Shown piece by piece: positions 61,005 through 64,000 of a DNA stretch of 64,000 nucleotides (the stretch's first letter is position 1; each line of letters opens with the position of its first letter). The notes beneath the pieces are model-generated. The model saw nothing but the letters and a program-made list of their open reading frames with translations. It had not been told where the DNA came from and did not search any database. Where the stretch lies: assembly GCA_019636565.1 (NCBI GenBank), contig JAHBXG010000008.1, positions 62,001 through 126,000 on the forward strand, read 5' to 3'. The position numbers were made by a program, and so were the translations under genes. The DNA comes from Phycisphaeraceae bacterium. Lineage in GTDB: Bacteria; Planctomycetota; Phycisphaerae; Phycisphaerales; UBA1924.

Positions 61005-62714
61005 ATGGTCGAGATTCTTCATGCCGCCGGCGGCATCGCACTTTTGCTCTTCGCGATCAGGTTCCTGCGCAAGGGGCTGGATCGTCTGGTAGGCCAGCGA
61101 CTTGACCTGTGGGTAGGGCGCGTGACGCAGAGTGCGCCGAAGGCCGCCGCGGCCGGCACGTTGATCGGAACGGTGGTCCCCAGCAGCACCTCGCTGAGTC
61201 TGCTGACGGTGTCTTTGGTGCGCGACGGGGAACTGGCGCTGCATCGCGCGATGGCGCTGCTGCTGGGTGCGTTTGTCGGCATTACGCTGACGGTGCATCT
61301 GATCGCGTTCAACATCTTTCACCAGGCACCGATTCTCGCGCTGGTGGGCGTGGTGCTGTTCCAAGGGACCAGCCGCGACAAGTTGCGGGCGTTCGGACAG
61401 ATCATCCTTGCTGTCGCCTTCCTGTTCTTCGGGGTGCAGGTGATCTCCGACGCGACCACGATCATCGCGACGGCGAAAGAAGTGCCCCAGTTAGTGGAGA
61501 TGGCGGCCACAAGCCCGCTGGTGCTCGTGCTGCTCGGCATGGCGCTGACCGTCGCGGCACAATCGAGCACGGCGACGATTGCGGTGCTGGTGACACTGGG
61601 CCTGACAAGCGATCGGCTGATGTCGGACGGCGTCGCTTTGCCATTTGTGGTCGGCGCGAACATGGGATTGTGCGTGACGCTGATGATCGCCGGCTGGAAG
61701 CAGATCGAATCGCGCCGGCTCGGGATTGGGGTCACCATCTGCCGCGGAGTCCTGGCGGCGGTCATCATCTATCTGCTGCCGATTCCGGTGCAGTGGATGG
61801 AGAAACTGCCTTTTTCGCTCGCTGCACGAATCGCGGTTGTTCACACCTTGTTCAATGCAATCGCCGTGATTGTCTCGCTGCCGTTCCTGGTGTGGGTGGC
61901 TCAGCTCGCGACGTTCATGACGGGGAGCGCGGGGAATGCGGGCAAGAGTGCGGCGCTTCGGACCAGCCGCTGGCCGAACGAGCCCGCGGTTGCGCTCTCC
62001 CAAAGCAAACGGGAGATCGGCCTGGTTACTCGAGAAATTGTGGACATGCTGGAAGAGGCGTGGGAGGCGCTCAAATCGGGTGACGAGCAGGTGTTCAAGC
62101 AGATCCGCGTGCGCGACGATCAGGTAGATCGGCTCGACCGTCAGATCAAGAAGTACCTCACCACCACGATGGGCGACGACCTGCCGGGAGAACTGGACAA
62201 GGCACGCGACCGGCAACTGCGATTCCTCACCGATCTTGAAACCATCGGCGACGTGATCGACCGCAACCTGGTGACGGCGGCTATCAAAAAGTCCAAGAAG
62301 GGCGTCCGCTTCAGCGAAGAAGGCTGGGACGAGTTGAAGGATTACTTCCGGGGGACGACGGCCACACTCGAACTGGCAAGCGCGGTGTTTGTTTCGGACT
62401 CGCCCGATATGGCTCGCAAACTGCTCGAACACAAGACGCGGATGCGCGATCACGAGATCTCGCTCCGCGAAAAGCATTACGACCGGTTGCAGAAGGGCAG
62501 CCAGCAGTCGCTGGAGACAACCGACCTGCACCTGGAGATTCTCAGCCAGTTGAAGCACATCAACCATGTGGTGTGCGGGGTGGCGTACGGCGTGCTGCAA
62601 AGCGCGAGCGACGCATCGGCCAACGCGGCGCTGCTGAACGGAGAATCGCAGCTCGCTCCGGGATTAATCGGTTCGGCGTTCCCTCGCGAGGGTTCGCTGC
62701 ACGGGGCAATCTAG
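61005..62714 (+). CDS. Na/Pi-cotransporter family protein with PhoU-like domain
   Basis: A 569-residue protein. The membrane half (to about 310) carries the two inverted Na/Pi repeat motifs, here VVPSSTSLSLLTVSLV and AAQSSTATIAVLVTLG, with about eight helices. The C-terminal half is a PhoU-like three-helix region (TREIVDMLEEAWEALKSGDEQV; RLDRQIKKYL). The family (NptA/YjbB type) moves phosphate with sodium; YjbB exports it. Direction here is unknown. I prefer the ATG at 61005, GGAG 8 nt upstream, over the TTG at 61002. Confidence 0.9.
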   Translation: MVEILHAAGGIALLLFAIRFLRKGLDRLVGQRLDLWVGRVTQSAPKAAAAGTLIGTVVPSSTSLSLLTVSLVRDGELALHRAMALLLGAFVGITLTVHLIAFNIFHQAPILALVGVVLFQGTSRDKLRAFGQIILAVAFLFFGVQVISDATTIIATAKEVPQLVEMAATSPLVLVLLGMALTVAAQSSTATIAVLVTLGLTSDRLMSDGVALPFVVGANMGLCVTLMIAGWKQIESRRLGIGVTICRGVLAAVIIYLLPIPVQWMEKLPFSLAARIAVVHTLFNAIAVIVSLPFLVWVAQLATFMTGSAGNAGKSAALRTSRWPNEPAVALSQSKREIGLVTREIVDMLEEAWEALKSGDEQVFKQIRVRDDQVDRLDRQIKKYLTTTMGDDLPGELDKARDRQLRFLTDLETIGDVIDRNLVTAAIKKSKKGVRFSEEGWDELKDYFRGTTATLELASAVFVSDSPDMARKLLEHKTRMRDHEISLREKHYDRLQKGSQQSLETTDLHLEILSQLKHINHVVCGVAYGVLQSASDASANAALLNGESQLAPGLIGSAFPREGSLHGAI

Positions 62715-62768
62715 TCCGCTTTTCAGAATCTCGTTTGGTTCTCGGTGACGCAACCGGAATTCATTGCG

Positions 62769-62790
62769 GGCGCGATGCTTACGTCGCGCC
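62769..62790. promoter_or_regulatory. Hairpin between the Na/Pi gene and the Kazal-like gene
   Basis: GGCGCGA (62769-62775) pairs with TCGCGCC (62784-62790) across 8 bases; no T tract follows. A second smaller hairpin (CGTCGC with GCGACG, near 62853-62870) lies closer to the next gene. Either may end the first transcript or structure the leader of the second. Confidence 0.35.
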
Positions 62791-62898
62791 AGGCTTGAAC
62801 ACCTCCGAGGCGACGCTGGAACCGTTCCGAACGGGTACGCTGCGCACCGGGCGACGTCGCGCAGTGCGACGCCGGGTCATCTCATGAAGGAGGTCCTC

Positions 62899-63123
62899 GT
62901 GAAGATCAACGTGAAGAAGGGTTCGATGCTTGCGTTCGCCGTGGCCGTTGTTGCTGTCGGCGCCACAGCAACGGTCTCGCTGGGCGGATTCATGCCGTCC
63001 GCGAAGTGCGGCCCGGATCGGTGTCTGGACGTCTACAACCCGGTGACTTGTCCGAACGGACAAACCTATCCGAATGCGTGCTATGCCGCCAAAGCGTGCC
63101 AGAAGAACTGCGGCGCGTACTGA
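62899..63123 (+). CDS. Small exported peptide with a Kazal-like motif
   Basis: A 74-residue protein with a signal or anchor helix (about 10-32, MLAFAVAVVAVGATATVSLGG) and a short Cys-rich end: CGPDRCLDVYNPVTCPNGQTYPNAC then AAKACQKNC, written here in two parts. Six cysteines and the PNGQTYPNAC core are close to Kazal inhibitor domains (C-x-P-V-C-G-x-D-G-x-T-Y-x-N-x-C), though the region before it is truncated. The start is a GTG at 62899, set by AAGGAGGT 5 nt upstream; the ATG at 62884 overlaps that site. A terminator follows. Confidence 0.75.
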   Translation: MKINVKKGSMLAFAVAVVAVGATATVSLGGFMPSAKCGPDRCLDVYNPVTCPNGQTYPNACYAAKACQKNCGAY

Positions 63124-63148
63124 CTACACTGAGGCTGTTGAGCTAATA

Positions 63149-63180
63149 GAGGCCCGCCCCTTGGCGGGTCTCTTCTTTTT
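63149..63180 (+). terminator. Rho-independent terminator
   Basis: CCCGCC (63153-63158) pairs with GGCGGG (63163-63168), extended by outer pairs to 63149/63172, followed by TTCTTTTT. It ends the Kazal-like gene. Confidence 0.85.
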
Positions 63181-63194
63181 GCAAGCGAGACCGA

Positions 63195-63845
63195 TCACCT
63201 TGCCGCGGCGGCGAGAATGGCGTTACGAAGTTCGTCCACCTGCGCAGCATTTGTCTCGCCGATCCAGAAATTCTCGACCTTTCCGAGCGGGGAAAGCAGC
63301 ACGGCGCTTGGAGTTGCATTCACACGAAGCAGCCACGTCCTTGGCCCATCCTGTACGCGGAATGTGGGGATTTCGGGCGCGATCTGCTTGAGCGATGCGT
63401 CGTCTAGAGCGTCCGCAACGATGCCGACGATGCGGAGCCCCGGCCCTTTCGCCGCGGCGAGCGACTCACGCGAATCCCGGAGCGCCGCGGTCCACAGCGG
63501 GATCGCCTTTTCGCAGTAGCCGCAGTGCTCGGCGACGAAGAAAACGAGTGTGGCGGGCTCGTGCTCGCCGAATGTGGTGCGGGTGATGCTCTTGTCCGGT
63601 GCGATGAGTTCGAGGGGCGCGACACTCTCGCCGATCGCGAGGCTTGGTGCTGCCGAGGTTTGCTCGACGCGCTTCTTGAATTCGATCTGCGAGCGGAGTT
63701 CGCGGTTCTGTCGCAGAAGCAGCACGACCAGAACGCAGAGCACACAGACAGCCAACAGCAGAAATGCCTGAAAACCCCGCGCCCAGCCATCTTCGGTGGG
63801 CCGAGCGCTCGCGGACGGAGTGGCTGAATCTTCGTGTTTGGTCAC
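63195..63845 (-). CDS. Membrane-anchored thioredoxin-fold protein
   Basis: A 216-residue protein: cytosolic N-terminus (1-25), one membrane helix (about 26-46, AFLLLAVCVLCVLVVLLL), then a redoxin/TlpA-like domain. The redox site is CGYC (FFVAEHCGYCEKAIPLW, about 101-117) and the cis-proline region is VNATPSAVLL. It probably reduces or oxidises envelope proteins; partners unknown. The start is a GTG at 63845, with TGA-TAGCAT 6 nt upstream and no Shine-Dalgarno sequence. Confidence 0.85.
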   Translation of the reverse strand: MTKHEDSATPSASARPTEDGWARGFQAFLLLAVCVLCVLVVLLLRQNRELRSQIEFKKRVEQTSAAPSLAIGESVAPLELIAPDKSITRTTFGEHEPATLVFFVAEHCGYCEKAIPLWTAALRDSRESLAAAKGPGLRIVGIVADALDDASLKQIAPEIPTFRVQDGPRTWLLRVNATPSAVLLSPLGKVENFWIGETNAAQVDELRNAILAAAAR

Positions 63846-63860
63846 GCGCCGATGCTATCA
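63846..63860 (-). promoter_or_regulatory. Extended -10 element placed for a leaderless start
   Basis: On the minus strand TGA-TAGCAT (63860-63852) is followed by 6 nt and the GTG at 63845; no Shine-Dalgarno sequence. Same hexamer as before thrC. Confidence 0.5.
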
Positions 63861-63881
63861 CGCCCGCCTCCCCATCCGCCG

Positions 63882-63901
63882 AATCCACAAAGTTGTGGAT
63901 T
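63882..63901. repeat. Perfect 9-bp inverted repeat AATCCACAA/TTGTGGATT
   Basis: Arms 63882-63890 and 63893-63901 with a 2-base centre. It lies upstream of the thioredoxin-fold gene and resembles the TCCACA/TGTGGA cluster at 21960. It may be an operator or DnaA-box-like pair. Confidence 0.45.
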
Positions 63902-63945
63902 TGCGAATGCCGAATTCCGGCCTTCTCGCAGGATGAATCGCCACC

Positions 63946-64000
63946 ATGAGTTGCGCGCACTCTCACGAGAATCATCTGCCGGGCAGTTGCAACCGGGGCT
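63946..64000 (+). CDS. Possible start of a gene cut by the window end
   Basis: An ATG at 63946 opens a frame of 18 codons to the window edge (MSCAHSHENHLPGSCNRG), rich in Cys and His. AGGA lies 12 nt upstream, which is far. A second frame from the ATG at 63932 is equally open. Too short to judge. Confidence 0.2.
   Translation, partial: MSCAHSHENHLPGSCNRG

Overview
The window looks like a chromosomal segment of a Planctomycetota bacterium, most likely of the Phycisphaerae. Three things suggest this. Two large secreted proteins end in paired dockerin-like Asp-loop repeats. There is a DUF11-repeat lipoprotein related to chlamydial OmcB and a tiny Hc1-like histone H1 protein. The DNA is GC-rich and packed with single-gene or short transcription units on both strands. 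This is inference from gene content. I saw no rRNA, tRNA, CRISPR array, transposase, integrase or phage gene.

Layout. 0.3-5.9 kb: HtrA-type periplasmic protease, a small secreted protein, a VOC-fold protein with a possibly frameshifted upstream partner, and a secreted vanadium haloperoxidase with dockerin-like repeats. 6.1-9.1 kb: arsenic operon arsR-arsC-arsM-acr3 on the minus strand. 9.2-13.5 kb: small stress-type and envelope genes (SnoaL-like, lipoproteins, DUF2585, DinB, DUF3313, membrane-anchored EEP protein). 13.6-17.2 kb: acetate kinase and phosphoketolase. 17.3-22.5 kb: HdeD-like, RNHCP, a fused MsrB-MsrA, and two tandem paralogous PAS-LuxR regulators. 22.6-24.3 kb: secreted alpha-amylase. 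24.5-31.8 kb: copper/heavy-metal resistance cluster (Cys-rich secreted protein, three-repeat metal-binding protein, HMBD lipoprotein, TolC-family protein, multicopper oxidase, CopA ATPase). 32-37 kb: SYLF lipoprotein, subtilisin-like protease, DUF11 lipoprotein. 37-48.4 kb: mostly housekeeping (fucosyltransferase-like protein, manA, fabZ, histone H1-like, APH kinase, rsmA, HAD phosphatase, thrC, aat) plus two paralogous tiny membrane proteins. 48.4-54.1 kb: glycogen debranching enzyme, guaB, methyltransferase, PhnP-like hydrolase. 54.3-64 kb: beta-propeller/dockerin secreted protein, hypothetical proteins, DUF2339 giant membrane protein, Na/Pi cotransporter-PhoU, Kazal-like peptide, thioredoxin-fold protein.

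How the genes work together. The ars genes form a complete sense-reduce-methylate-export module. The copper genes combine cytosolic export (CopA), periplasmic Cu(I) oxidation (multicopper oxidase) and several envelope metal-binding proteins, but no RND pump is present. Phosphoketolase followed by acetate kinase gives a short route from sugar phosphates to acetate and ATP. MsrBA, HtrA and the thioredoxin-fold protein serve envelope protein quality control.

Main hunting results. (1) Eleven genes at the head of transcription units have a TANNNT -10 element 5-7 nt upstream of the start codon and no Shine-Dalgarno sequence, which predicts leaderless mRNAs; arsR also carries an operator palindrome over its start codon. 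(2) The conserved genes rsmA and aat carry in-frame insertions that look like dispersed small repeats. (3) There is a pair of tiny paralogous membrane proteins of unknown function, and several metal-binding proteins without clear precedent.
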